Shown piece by piece: positions 1 to 7,607 of a stretch of 33,066 bases of DNA. Source of the DNA: an uncultured Pseudomonadales bacterium (GTDB lineage Bacteria; Pseudomonadota; Gammaproteobacteria; Pseudomonadales; Porticoccaceae); the NCBI GenBank assembly GCA_938092205.1, contig CALKMW010000016.1:1-33066 (forward strand), in the 5' to 3' direction. The notes below the pieces were generated by a model. It did no database searches. It was given only the letters and a program-made list of their open reading frames with translations, and was not told where the DNA came from. The number at the start of each line of letters is the position of its first letter. The stretch's first letter is position 1. The translations under genes and the position numbers were made by a program.

Positions 1-34
1 TTTTTAAGTAATCACAAGCAAGAGGATTAGGTCG

Positions 35-961
35 ATGGCATTTTCTGACCGAGATGGTTTTATTTGGATGGATGGCAAACTAGTGGACTGGCGCGATGCG
101 CAGACACATTTTTTGACATCATCACTGCACTACGGAACAGGGGTTTTTGAAGGTATTCGCGCCTATGAAACAGACAAGGGCACCTGTATTTTTCGCCTTG
201 AAGACCATGTGCAACGCCTTTTCAATTCTGCCAAAATCCTTCACTTAGAAATACCCTATACACAAGAAGAAGTTAGCGCGGCAATTTGTGAAGTGGTTCG
301 AGAGAACAAACTTAAGGAAGGCTATATTCGTCCGTTGGTATTCCTTGGTTCAGAAGGCATGGGTCTAAGAGCTGAAGGGCTCAAGGTTCATCTAGGCATT
401 GCAGCATGGGAATGGCCGTCCTATACCTCGCCAGAAACACTAGAGTCGGGGTTAAAAGTACGCACATCTTCATATACAAGACACCACGTGAATATCACCA
501 TGGTGAAAGCTAAGGCTAGTGGTAACTATATCAACTCAATGTTAGCACTGCGTGAAGCGCTGGATTCGGGTTGTGACGAAGCTATTATGCTCGATCCTGA
601 GGGCTATGTGGCCGAGGGTAGCGCAGAGAACTTCTTTATTGTCCGCAAGGGTGCTATTTATACGCCGGATCTTACCTCCTGCTTGGACGGCATTACTCGT
701 GATACGGTGTTCACACTCGCCAAAGATCAGGGTATCGAGGTTCATGAAAAGCGCATCTCGCGCGATGAGGTTTATATCAGTGATGAGGCTTTCTTTAGTG
801 GCACTGCGGCTGAGATTGTACCTATTCGAGAATATGATAGCCGCATTATTGGAAGTGGTGCTCGCGGCACTGTTACTGGCTCACTGCAGTCGGCATACTT
901 TGATTTGGTGCGGGGTAAGAGTTCGATGCATTCTGAATGGCTGACGCCGGTTTCTGAGTAA
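35..961 (+). CDS. ilvE: Branched-chain amino acid aminotransferase (IlvE)
   Basis: This 308-residue protein is a class IV PLP-dependent aminotransferase. It interconverts Leu, Ile and Val with their 2-oxo acids, using glutamate/2-oxoglutarate, in the cytoplasm (last step of branched-chain amino acid synthesis). The length equals that of E. coli IlvE. The PLP lysine is K160 in the motif KAKASGNY, followed by the family motif EGSAENFF near residue 195 and a C-terminal SGTAAEI loop. The ATG follows AAGAGGA at a reasonable distance. The gene stands alone on the + strand in this window; the next gene converges on it. No strong terminator is visible in the 115 bases after the stop. D-amino acid aminotransferase or aminodeoxychorismate lyase share the fold, but the length and the N-terminal ...GTGVFEGIRAY... 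motif favour IlvE. Confidence 0.95.
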   Translation: MAFSDRDGFIWMDGKLVDWRDAQTHFLTSSLHYGTGVFEGIRAYETDKGTCIFRLEDHVQRLFNSAKILHLEIPYTQEEVSAAICEVVRENKLKEGYIRPLVFLGSEGMGLRAEGLKVHLGIAAWEWPSYTSPETLESGLKVRTSSYTRHHVNITMVKAKASGNYINSMLALREALDSGCDEAIMLDPEGYVAEGSAENFFIVRKGAIYTPDLTSCLDGITRDTVFTLAKDQGIEVHEKRISRDEVYISDEAFFSGTAAEIVPIREYDSRIIGSGARGTVTGSLQSAYFDLVRGKSSMHSEWLTPVSE

Positions 962-1076
962 TATTGATAGTCATTGTAAAAGGCTAGTCACTGATATATT
1001 GAGAAGCTTTATTGCGGGACTTTTGCAATAACGGTAAAGGGTGCAATGATAGATTATCTTTAAGATAAATATTGTA

Positions 1077-2159
1077 CTAAGACCTTGTTGCTACTTCCCA
1101 ATACAGCTTTTCAACTTTATCTACCGCACTATCAAGAGAAATATGATTCATTGCATTTTTCTTTAAGTTAATTAATTGCCTGTCATACATATGGTAATTA
1201 TCGAAATAGTCCCTGATAAGCTTAAGTAACATTTCTGGGGATGGCGCTTGAAAATTTATCGGTACAAAGTTATTGCTCATAAAATTACTAAGGCTACTTT
1301 CTGTCACAATTTCACCTAAAGCACGAACATTCACAGGTAGTACATTTGTTCCATTACATAGTGCGTCCATTGCACATCGGCCACATGCAAGGGCAATTGA
1401 AGCCTCCTGATAATGCGCTCCGAGTTTATTGGTATACCCTCGATAGTCTATGGCGTGCCTAGTAGCACTTTGACTTTTAATGAGTGAGGATAGCTCTTCC
1501 GCATGTGTGCCCTGTCCATATATAACGAACTTTGCTTCAGGATATGTTTTTAATAGTTCAGGCATGACATCTTTGATCACCATTGCAATGACCGAAAAAT
1601 GACGTTTATCTAATCGACTGCCATACATTAGGGTGTGGGGATGTTTTTTATACGATAGAGGATGAACAATGACGCCATTTAAAATCAATGACGTTATCGA
1701 TGACAGTCTATGGTTTTTCTTAGCCTCTTCAAACGTTACTTTTCGCACGCAGATAAGTTTATCGACATGGTTGCGAATCAACGGGGAGCGTATATCGTAT
1801 TTTAATTGGCCGTGGACAGTCGCTACATTGGGTAAATTTGCCAATTTAGACAGGCAAACAGCTAGTGAAATGCCTAAGCGTTGATGTCCATGGATAAGGT
1901 GAATATTTTCGCGCCTAACTAAATTGTACAATCTGACCAGATTAGGTAAAAACAGCAGATCACTTATTAACAGCGGGTGAAAGTTAACTTTTTTAGATAA
2001 AGATTGTCTTTGCATGCCTTGCTTTGCAACTAAGTGAACATTATGACCTCTATTTGTTAGTTCATTGGCTAGATCGCAAACGTGAACTTCTGCTCCGCCC
2101 ATAGTAAAGTTTTTGGTAATTAGCAGGATATTTAGAGCAGAAGAGTTGTTTTTATTCAT
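1077..2159 (-). CDS. GT4-family glycosyltransferase (acceptor unknown)
   Basis: This 360-residue protein resembles GT-B fold glycosyltransferases of family 4, which move a sugar from a nucleotide-sugar to an envelope glycolipid or polysaccharide. The N-terminal domain opens with TMGGAEVHVCDLANELTNRG, the classic acceptor-side motif, and contains HGHQRLGISLAV and NVATVHGQ. The C-terminal domain has a GSRLDKRHF segment and KFVIYGQG. The usual E-x7-E catalytic segment appears as CGRCAMDALCNG ... LGEIV, so the first Glu seems to be Asp. It lies 39 bases downstream of the tolC-like gene on the same strand, so the two may be cotranscribed. The gene is visibly AT-richer than parE/parC nearby, a possible sign of transfer. 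The donor and acceptor sugars cannot be told from sequence. No clear ribosome binding site precedes the ATG. Confidence 0.8.
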   Translation of the reverse strand: MNKNNSSALNILLITKNFTMGGAEVHVCDLANELTNRGHNVHLVAKQGMQRQSLSKKVNFHPLLISDLLFLPNLVRLYNLVRRENIHLIHGHQRLGISLAVCLSKLANLPNVATVHGQLKYDIRSPLIRNHVDKLICVRKVTFEEAKKNHRLSSITSLILNGVIVHPLSYKKHPHTLMYGSRLDKRHFSVIAMVIKDVMPELLKTYPEAKFVIYGQGTHAEELSSLIKSQSATRHAIDYRGYTNKLGAHYQEASIALACGRCAMDALCNGTNVLPVNVRALGEIVTESSLSNFMSNNFVPINFQAPSPEMLLKLIRDYFDNYHMYDRQLINLKKNAMNHISLDSAVDKVEKLYWEVATRS

Positions 2160-2198
2160 AATGATTAAAATCAGATTAATTGAAAAACATTACTTATA

Positions 2199-3521
2199 TT
2201 AATAGCGCTCTATATTAATGTTCATATTGAGCGAATCATTTAACCCATAAATATCCTCTGGCGATAACTGCCCCGCCACCTGTTTTAGGCGCATCATCGA
2301 AAGAATATAGTCATAACGCGCATTAGAGAAATTTCGCTTCGCCTGAAACAGCGTCCGCTGTGCCACCAACACATCCACAATATTTCGTGTTCCAACCTCA
2401 TAGCCGGCTTGTGTCGCTTTTAAAGCGCTTTCAGCCGATGTAATAGCTTGCTTGCGCGCCTTAACTCGTGCGACATTAGTGATGGTCAGTTGATGATTAG
2501 ACCGAGCGGCTTGCATGGTATTACGTTTGGTAGCTATATAGTTTTGTTCTGCGGCCTGGGCTTGATAAGCAGATTGGCGTGCCTGAGAGCTGGTTAGACC
2601 ACCGGAAAAAATTGGCATGGTTAGGTTTAAGTTTACGGCTGTTTGCTCTGTATTCATCGGCTCTGCAGCAATAGTTGCCTCAATATCGCGCTTGCTATAA
2701 TCGGCAGAAACAGTAATTTTTGGCAAGTGCTGAGCTTTGGCCGCTTTAGCGGTTTGATTGGCGGCTTGTTGAGTTAATAGGCTAGCTTTGAGATCGAAGT
2801 TATTGGCTAGCGCAAATGCAACCCATGACTCTGAGGCAATTGGATTAGGTGCTTGGGCCACAAAGTCATCTTTAAGACCCGCTAACTGACTGTGATTTTT
2901 CCCGGTCAAAACCTGTAACTGATCAAAGGCTATATCTAGCGCACCATTGGCTTCTAGGCTATTGACGCTAGCGTCATCAAAAATAGCTTGAATTTCATGC
3001 ACATCGGTAATGGGTAGCAGGCCTACTTCAAACCGCTCAGTTACTTGCTCTAATTGACGCTCAATGGCTAGTTCCTCGGCTTTGCGAGTTTGCTTATTGT
3101 CGTAGGCGCGCAGCACATTGAAGTAAGATTCACTCACTCTAATGATAAGTGATTGCTGTTGGGTGGCGAATTGAGCCTCAGCCACCTGATCCATGTGTTT
3201 GGCGCTTTGAAATTGAAACCATGCAGGCACATTAAACAGTGACTGACTTAGGCTTGCCGCATAGGTTGTTTTTACCGGCTCAATATTATCATCTGATGAT
3301 GGTTCTTCTTTGCGTGAAGACGCTGTTAGCTGCGGCAATAAAACAGCTCTACCTTGTTTTAATGTTTCTTTACTGGCCTTATAAGAGGCTCTAGCCGCAC
3401 CGGCTATGGGGTCATTCTTAACAGCTGACTGATAAATATCGGCAAGTGTTTCTGCATTTGCCGATGTGCTAGTAAGCGCTATCAAAGCGATTAACGAAAT
3501 AAGTTTATTGATTGATAGCAT
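2199..3521 (-). CDS. tolC: TolC-family outer membrane channel protein
   Basis: From the preferred start this is 440 residues. TolC trimers form the outer-membrane exit duct of tripartite efflux pumps and type I secretion systems. I chose the ATG at 3521 because a GGAGA lies five bases upstream and the product then begins with a clean signal peptide (MLSINKLISLIALIALTSTS, cleavage after ANA, mature ETLADIYQSAVKNDP). A longer frame reaches 3620 but buries that signal. Two internally repeated halves of the outer membrane factor fold are visible: SQSLFNVPAWFQ near residue 110 and MPIFSGGLTSSQARQ in the second half, with GTRNIVDVLVAQRTLFQAKRN near the C-terminus. It is shorter than E. coli TolC (493 with signal). 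It is divergent from the yqiB-cpdA block, as in many relatives. Confidence 0.9.
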   Translation of the reverse strand: MLSINKLISLIALIALTSTSANAETLADIYQSAVKNDPIAGAARASYKASKETLKQGRAVLLPQLTASSRKEEPSSDDNIEPVKTTYAASLSQSLFNVPAWFQFQSAKHMDQVAEAQFATQQQSLIIRVSESYFNVLRAYDNKQTRKAEELAIERQLEQVTERFEVGLLPITDVHEIQAIFDDASVNSLEANGALDIAFDQLQVLTGKNHSQLAGLKDDFVAQAPNPIASESWVAFALANNFDLKASLLTQQAANQTAKAAKAQHLPKITVSADYSKRDIEATIAAEPMNTEQTAVNLNLTMPIFSGGLTSSQARQSAYQAQAAEQNYIATKRNTMQAARSNHQLTITNVARVKARKQAITSAESALKATQAGYEVGTRNIVDVLVAQRTLFQAKRNFSNARYDYILSMMRLKQVAGQLSPEDIYGLNDSLNMNINIERY

Positions 3522-3815
3522 ATGTTCTCCATGCATTTTTAGCAGCCATATTGACCCTATCCTGAGGCAAATAATTACCTTGCAAGTCTTATCATAATAT
3601 TTATTCATGTGGATAAACAATCACAAAGACAAGAAGATTGCTATAAGCGTTAAAGAATCATCAATTCTACGTTAATTAGGTAAAAAATGATCAATAAGCG
3701 TCAATTAAAGCGTAGATTAGTCAAATAAAAATCTCAGTCTATTTGATGGGCGTTAATGGAATAATACCGCGTAATCAGGTATATTTTTAAATCACATTAT
3801 TTGCTTAAAATATCT
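3522..3815. other. Divergent tolC-yqiB intergenic region with AT-rich inverted repeats
   Basis: About 290 bases separate the two divergent genes and must hold both promoters. No NudF gene (ADP-ribose pyrophosphatase) is present here, although it often sits between tolC and yqiB in this class. I see an imperfect inverted repeat, CTACGTTAATT at 3667-3677 against CAATTAAAGCGTAG at 3702-3715. A second, exact 7-base inverted repeat is TCAAATA at 3721-3727 with TATTTGA at 3740-3746. These might bind a regulator, but AT-rich DNA yields such repeats by chance. I cannot assign -35/-10 boxes with confidence. Confidence 0.4.
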
Positions 3816-4241
3816 ATGCAAAGACAAAATTTTAGCCTAGCTTGCCTGCATCGAGAATGCGAGCTTAACTACGGTAGACTCGAGCGCCTTACAGACGAAG
3901 ATCTTTGTTTGGGTGCTCGCTTTCAGGTTAAAAACGCGCAAACATCGATGCTTGATTTTAAGGTCATCGAGCTGGCTAAATTTACCACTACTCTGTTTAT
4001 TAAAATTGAATCTAACAGTCCAAAATGGCTGCCAAGTATAGAGTTAAAAGCTAGAATTTATCGCGATGCTAAAATGGCCGAGGTCATTGAGTGGTGCTCA
4101 GATAGCACTATTCCTTGGGCGCTTGTAGAGCGCAAAGGGCCGCAATCAAGAGATGAAAAGTGGCAGTGGAATATCTTTTTAGGTGAGCTTCTATATCAGG
4201 CTTTACGTCATAGGCGCATTGCCCAAGTGCAAAGTAGTTAA
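3816..4241 (+). CDS. yqiB: DUF1249 family protein (YqiB-like)
   Basis: This 141-residue protein matches the DUF1249 family in length and pattern: CELNYGRLERL near the N-terminus, RIYRDAKMAEVIEW near residue 90, and a C-terminal RDEKWQWNIFLGELLYQAL. Its biochemical function is unknown. Its position between tolC and cpdA is conserved in Gammaproteobacteria and supports the call. I prefer ATG 3816; an in-frame TTG at 3801 would add five residues, and neither has a good Shine-Dalgarno sequence. Four bases separate it from cpdA, so they are very probably cotranscribed and translationally linked. Confidence 0.85.
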   Translation: MQRQNFSLACLHRECELNYGRLERLTDEDLCLGARFQVKNAQTSMLDFKVIELAKFTTTLFIKIESNSPKWLPSIELKARIYRDAKMAEVIEWCSDSTIPWALVERKGPQSRDEKWQWNIFLGELLYQALRHRRIAQVQSS

Positions 4242-4245
4242 TTAA

Positions 4246-4989
4246 GTGACGGTCTTAAAACTCACGCAGATTACTGATTTGCACCTTGGGCCTACCCCAG
4301 ATTTTACCTGTAGAAATATACCAACCTATCAAACACTCTTATCTGTTCTTGAGGCTATTAAACGCGATGGTCGTGGTGAAGATAGGCTTTTGCTGACAGG
4401 GGATATTGCCAGCGATGCCCAACCTGAAGCTTATCAGCAATTAGATCAATTACTGTTGGCGCAAAAAAAACAGGCGTTATGGCTTCCTGGAAATCATGAC
4501 AGTATGGATCTGATGCAAAAAAACTTTGTCCATTTTCCATTTATGCCTGTTTTCGAAACTAAAAGCTGGGCAATAATCATGTTAGATAGTTCATTGTCTG
4601 GTCAGCCCGAGGGGTCGATTTCAAAGGATCAGATACATCAACTAGAACGGTATTTGGTTGCTCTAACGCATAAAAATATCCTTGTCGCTATGCACCATAG
4701 TCCAGTTGCGGTAAATAGCCAATGGGTCGACAAGCATCGCATAGCGAACCATAAACTTTTACATAAGTTGCTAGTTGCCCATGGCAAGGTAAGGGCGGTC
4801 ATCAATGGCCATATCCATCAACAGCATACGGCCGATTGGGGTGGTATTGCTGTCTATGCGACACCCTCTACCTGTTTTCAATTTAAACCAGAGGCGGCTG
4901 ATTTTGCCCTAAGCGATCAATTACCTGCCTATAGATGGATTGATTTACATGATGATGGAAAAATCAATACAGGGGTTAAATTCTTATAA
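4246..4989 (+). CDS. cpdA: 3',5'-cyclic-AMP phosphodiesterase (CpdA)
   Basis: This 247-residue cytoplasmic calcineurin-like metallophosphoesterase hydrolyses cAMP to AMP in the family's characterised members. All metal-binding motifs are present in order: D11-x-H13 (ITDLHLG), GD at 52-53 (LLTGDIASD), GNHD at 82-85, H150-H151 (AMHHSP) and GHIH at 188-191. It starts with GTG four bases after yqiB, and the first motif falls only ten residues in, so the start is well constrained. It is somewhat shorter than E. coli CpdA (275). The gene order yqiB-cpdA-yqiA-parE is the usual gammaproteobacterial one. Class III nucleotidyl cyclase phosphodiesterases with other substrates cannot be excluded from motifs alone, but context favours CpdA. 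Confidence 0.9.
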   Translation: MTVLKLTQITDLHLGPTPDFTCRNIPTYQTLLSVLEAIKRDGRGEDRLLLTGDIASDAQPEAYQQLDQLLLAQKKQALWLPGNHDSMDLMQKNFVHFPFMPVFETKSWAIIMLDSSLSGQPEGSISKDQIHQLERYLVALTHKNILVAMHHSPVAVNSQWVDKHRIANHKLLHKLLVAHGKVRAVINGHIHQQHTADWGGIAVYATPSTCFQFKPEAADFALSDQLPAYRWIDLHDDGKINTGVKFL

Positions 4990-5024
4990 CCACTTTCAAC
5001 GGATGCTTAGGCTCAAATCAGTCG

Positions 5025-5052
5025 CTGACAATCGGACTTTTTTGACTATAAT
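5025..5052 (+). promoter_or_regulatory. Sigma70-type promoter upstream of yqiA-parE-parC
   Basis: CTGACA at 5025-5030 (one mismatch to TTGACA) and a perfect TATAAT at 5047-5052 are separated by 16 bases. Transcription would begin near 5059, about 23 bases before the yqiA ATG. This is the best sigma70-like match I found in the window and would give yqiA and the topoisomerase IV genes their own promoter downstream of cpdA. Confidence 0.7.
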
Positions 5053-5081
5053 ACTGTCTGAATCTCAGGTGACCTAAAACA

Positions 5082-5669
5082 ATGTCGATGCTACTTTACT
5101 TGCACGGTTTTAATAGTTCCCCGCAGTCAAAAAAAGCCATTGAGACTGAGCGGTGGTTGCAATTAAATGCACCAAATATAAAGTTTTTCTGCCCTCAGTT
5201 ATCACCCTACGCTTCAACGGTTATGCAGTCACTTGCGGAGCTTATAGAGGCTTATTTGCCGCAGCCGATTTATTTGGTAGGAAGTTCAATGGGCGGATTT
5301 TTCGCTACCTGTCTCTCTGAGCAATATAACTTGCCGGCTGTGCTGATAAATCCTGCCGTCAACCCAGGTTCTGGGTTACACTCATGGTTAGGAGAAAACA
5401 GCAACTTTATGACCGGTGAGCGCTGGGTTTTTGAGCCGCGACATATTAAAGAATACAGCGACTTAAACCCACAGCAAATTAAGCGCTTACAAAATTATAA
5501 AATATTGTTGCAAACAGGCGATGAGGTGTTGGATTATCGTCATGCGCAAAAGCGATATACAGGCTGTGCTATTAAGACGGAGGTTGGTGGAGACCACAGC
5601 TTTGTTGATTATCAGCGACATATACCAGCCATTTTAAAGTTTTTAACACATGTGAAAACATGCCAATAA
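5082..5669 (+). CDS. yqiA: YqiA-family alpha/beta-hydrolase (esterase)
   Basis: This 195-residue protein is a small alpha/beta-hydrolase of the YqiA/UPF0227 type; E. coli YqiA has esterase activity on short acyl chains. It opens with MLLYLHGFNSSPQSKK (oxyanion HG motif). The nucleophile is S69 in GSSMGG, the acid is probably D147 or D151 in TGDEVLDYRHA, and the base is H172 in GGDHSF. The length is normal for the family. AGGTGA nine bases before the ATG supports the start. It is followed 21 bases later by parE, the conserved arrangement. The physiological substrate is not established. Confidence 0.9.
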   Translation: MSMLLYLHGFNSSPQSKKAIETERWLQLNAPNIKFFCPQLSPYASTVMQSLAELIEAYLPQPIYLVGSSMGGFFATCLSEQYNLPAVLINPAVNPGSGLHSWLGENSNFMTGERWVFEPRHIKEYSDLNPQQIKRLQNYKILLQTGDEVLDYRHAQKRYTGCAIKTEVGGDHSFVDYQRHIPAILKFLTHVKTCQ

Positions 5670-5690
5670 TAGAAAAGTAGCCAAAAAACA

Positions 5691-7583
5691 ATGAGCAACT
5701 ACAACGCAGAAGATATTGAAGTTCTAACTGGATTAGATCCGGTCAAAAAACGTCCGGGTATGTATACCGATACCAGTCGGCCGAATCATTTGGCGCAAGA
5801 GGTCATCGATAACAGTGTCGATGAGGCGTTGGCCGGGCACGCACGAAGAGTTGACGTTACTCTGCACAAAGATGGATCTCTGTCTGTCTGTGATGATGGC
5901 CGAGGAATGCCCGTTGATATTCATCCTGAGCAGGGCTTGCCTGGGGTGGAGGTGATCCTCTCTACGCTTCACGCCGGCGGTAAGTTTTCCAATAATAACT
6001 ACCAGTTTTCGGGCGGATTGCACGGTGTAGGTGTATCTGTGGTGAATGCCCTATCAGATCGTTTGGATGTCACGGTTAAGCGCGGCGGCCAGATTCATCA
6101 AATATTATTTTCTAACGGCGATAAAACCTCCGACTTACAAGTTATAGATACCTGTGGTCAGCGCAATACAGGCACAATTTTGCGCTTCTGGCCCAATCCT
6201 GAATACTTTGATTCAGCAAAGTTTAGTGTCTCTAGATTGCGTCATGTGTTAAGAGCTAAGGCGGTACTCTGCAGCGGCCTAACCATGAGTTTTTATGACG
6301 AAAATACCAGCGAAAGTTTGGAATGGTTCTATGAAGATGGATTAAAGGACTATATTGCCGATGCATTGCATGGCTGGGAAGTTCTGCCGGCAGAACCATT
6401 TATTGGCGCCTTTGCTACAGAAAACGAAGCGGTGGATTGGGCGGTACAATGGTTGCCCGAGGGTGGCGAGCTAGTGCAAGAAAGTTACGTTAACCTTATT
6501 CCAACGCCGCAAGGCGGAACCCATGTCAATGGTTTGCGTACTGGTCTGCTCGAAGCAATGCGTGAATTTTGTGAATTTCGCAATCTATTGCCTCGAGGAG
6601 TAAAACTTACCCCAGATGATATTTGGGATCGCTGTAGTTTTGTGTTGTCATCCAAAATGGCTGACCCACAATTCTCTGGCCAAACCAAAGATCGTTTATC
6701 TTCAAGGGAAGTAGCGGCATTTATTGCCGGTGTGGTAAAAGATGCCTTTAGTTTGTGGCTGAATCAGCATACCGAAGAATCTGAAAAGCTTGCGGAGCTG
6801 TGTATTTTGCATGCTCAGCGACGTATGCGTGCCAGTAAAAAAGTTGTGCGTAAAAAGGTTACCCAGGGGCCGGCACTACCGGGTAAATTGGCCGATTGCT
6901 CTAGCGATGAGCCAGAACAGTGCGAAATATTTTTGGTAGAGGGTGATTCTGCGGGCGGGTCTGCAAAGCAGGCGCGAAACCGCGAAAACCAGGCGATTAT
7001 GCCGTTGCGCGGTAAAATTCTAAATACTTGGGAAGTTGAATCTCAGGAAATTTTAGGGTCGCAAGAAGTGCATGATATCTCTGTCGCATTGGGGGTAGAC
7101 CCTGGTCTGGAATCTGCCGATGATTTGCGCTACCACAAGGTATGTATCCTCGCCGATGCTGACTCTGATGGCCTGCATATTGCCACCCTACTCTGTGCGC
7201 TATTTGTACGTCACTTCCGTCCACTGGTTGCCAGTGGACATGTGTATGTCGCCATGCCGCCGCTATTTAGGATCGATGTGGGCAAGGATGTCTATTATGC
7301 GCTTGATGATGCCGAGAGGCAGGGCATTCTCGATCGAATAGACGCTGAGGGTAAGCGTGGCAAGGTGAATGTTCAGCGATTTAAGGGCTTGGGTGAAATG
7401 AATCCACCACAGTTGCGCGAAACCACCATGGACCCAGATACCAGGCGCCTAGTTCAGCTAACTCTAGAGCCAGGCGATGATACCAATTCGGTACTTGATA
7501 TGTTGTTGGCCAAGAAACGTTCGCCAGACAGACGTCAATGGTTAGAGACCAAAGGCAATTTAGCCGACACTGGCAATCTGTAA
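5691..7583 (+). CDS. parE: DNA topoisomerase IV subunit B (ParE)
   Basis: This 630-residue ATPase subunit of topoisomerase IV (ParC2ParE2) powers strand passage that unlinks daughter chromosomes. The GHKL ATP-binding site is at the N-terminus (VIDNSVDEAL, DDGRGMP, GGLHGVG). The TOPRIM metal site has EGDSAGG starting at E417 and DADSDG at 489-494. The segment NVQRFKGLGEMNP and C-terminal MLLAKKRSPDRRQW are typical. The length is the same as E. coli ParE (630), which lacks the extra GyrB insert. MPLRGKILNTWEVE covers the region where quinolone-related changes occur in other species. parC follows 24 bases downstream with a GGAAGG ribosome site, so the two subunits are made from one message. Confidence 0.97.
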   Translation: MSNYNAEDIEVLTGLDPVKKRPGMYTDTSRPNHLAQEVIDNSVDEALAGHARRVDVTLHKDGSLSVCDDGRGMPVDIHPEQGLPGVEVILSTLHAGGKFSNNNYQFSGGLHGVGVSVVNALSDRLDVTVKRGGQIHQILFSNGDKTSDLQVIDTCGQRNTGTILRFWPNPEYFDSAKFSVSRLRHVLRAKAVLCSGLTMSFYDENTSESLEWFYEDGLKDYIADALHGWEVLPAEPFIGAFATENEAVDWAVQWLPEGGELVQESYVNLIPTPQGGTHVNGLRTGLLEAMREFCEFRNLLPRGVKLTPDDIWDRCSFVLSSKMADPQFSGQTKDRLSSREVAAFIAGVVKDAFSLWLNQHTEESEKLAELCILHAQRRMRASKKVVRKKVTQGPALPGKLADCSSDEPEQCEIFLVEGDSAGGSAKQARNRENQAIMPLRGKILNTWEVESQEILGSQEVHDISVALGVDPGLESADDLRYHKVCILADADSDGLHIATLLCALFVRHFRPLVASGHVYVAMPPLFRIDVGKDVYYALDDAERQGILDRIDAEGKRGKVNVQRFKGLGEMNPPQLRETTMDPDTRRLVQLTLEPGDDTNSVLDMLLAKKRSPDRRQWLETKGNLADTGNL

Positions 7584-7607
7584 ACAGAATAAAATAAAGG
7601 AAGGGCA

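Noticed and set aside
552-944. 130-codon frame inside ilvE on the same strand
   Set aside because: It is a shadow frame of a clear IlvE gene with an implausible Cys/Arg/Met-rich product.
1054-1068. TTATCTT-T-AAGATAA palindrome between ilvE and the glycosyltransferase
   Set aside because: The stem is AT-only, has a one-base loop and no T-run on either strand, so it is not a credible terminator.
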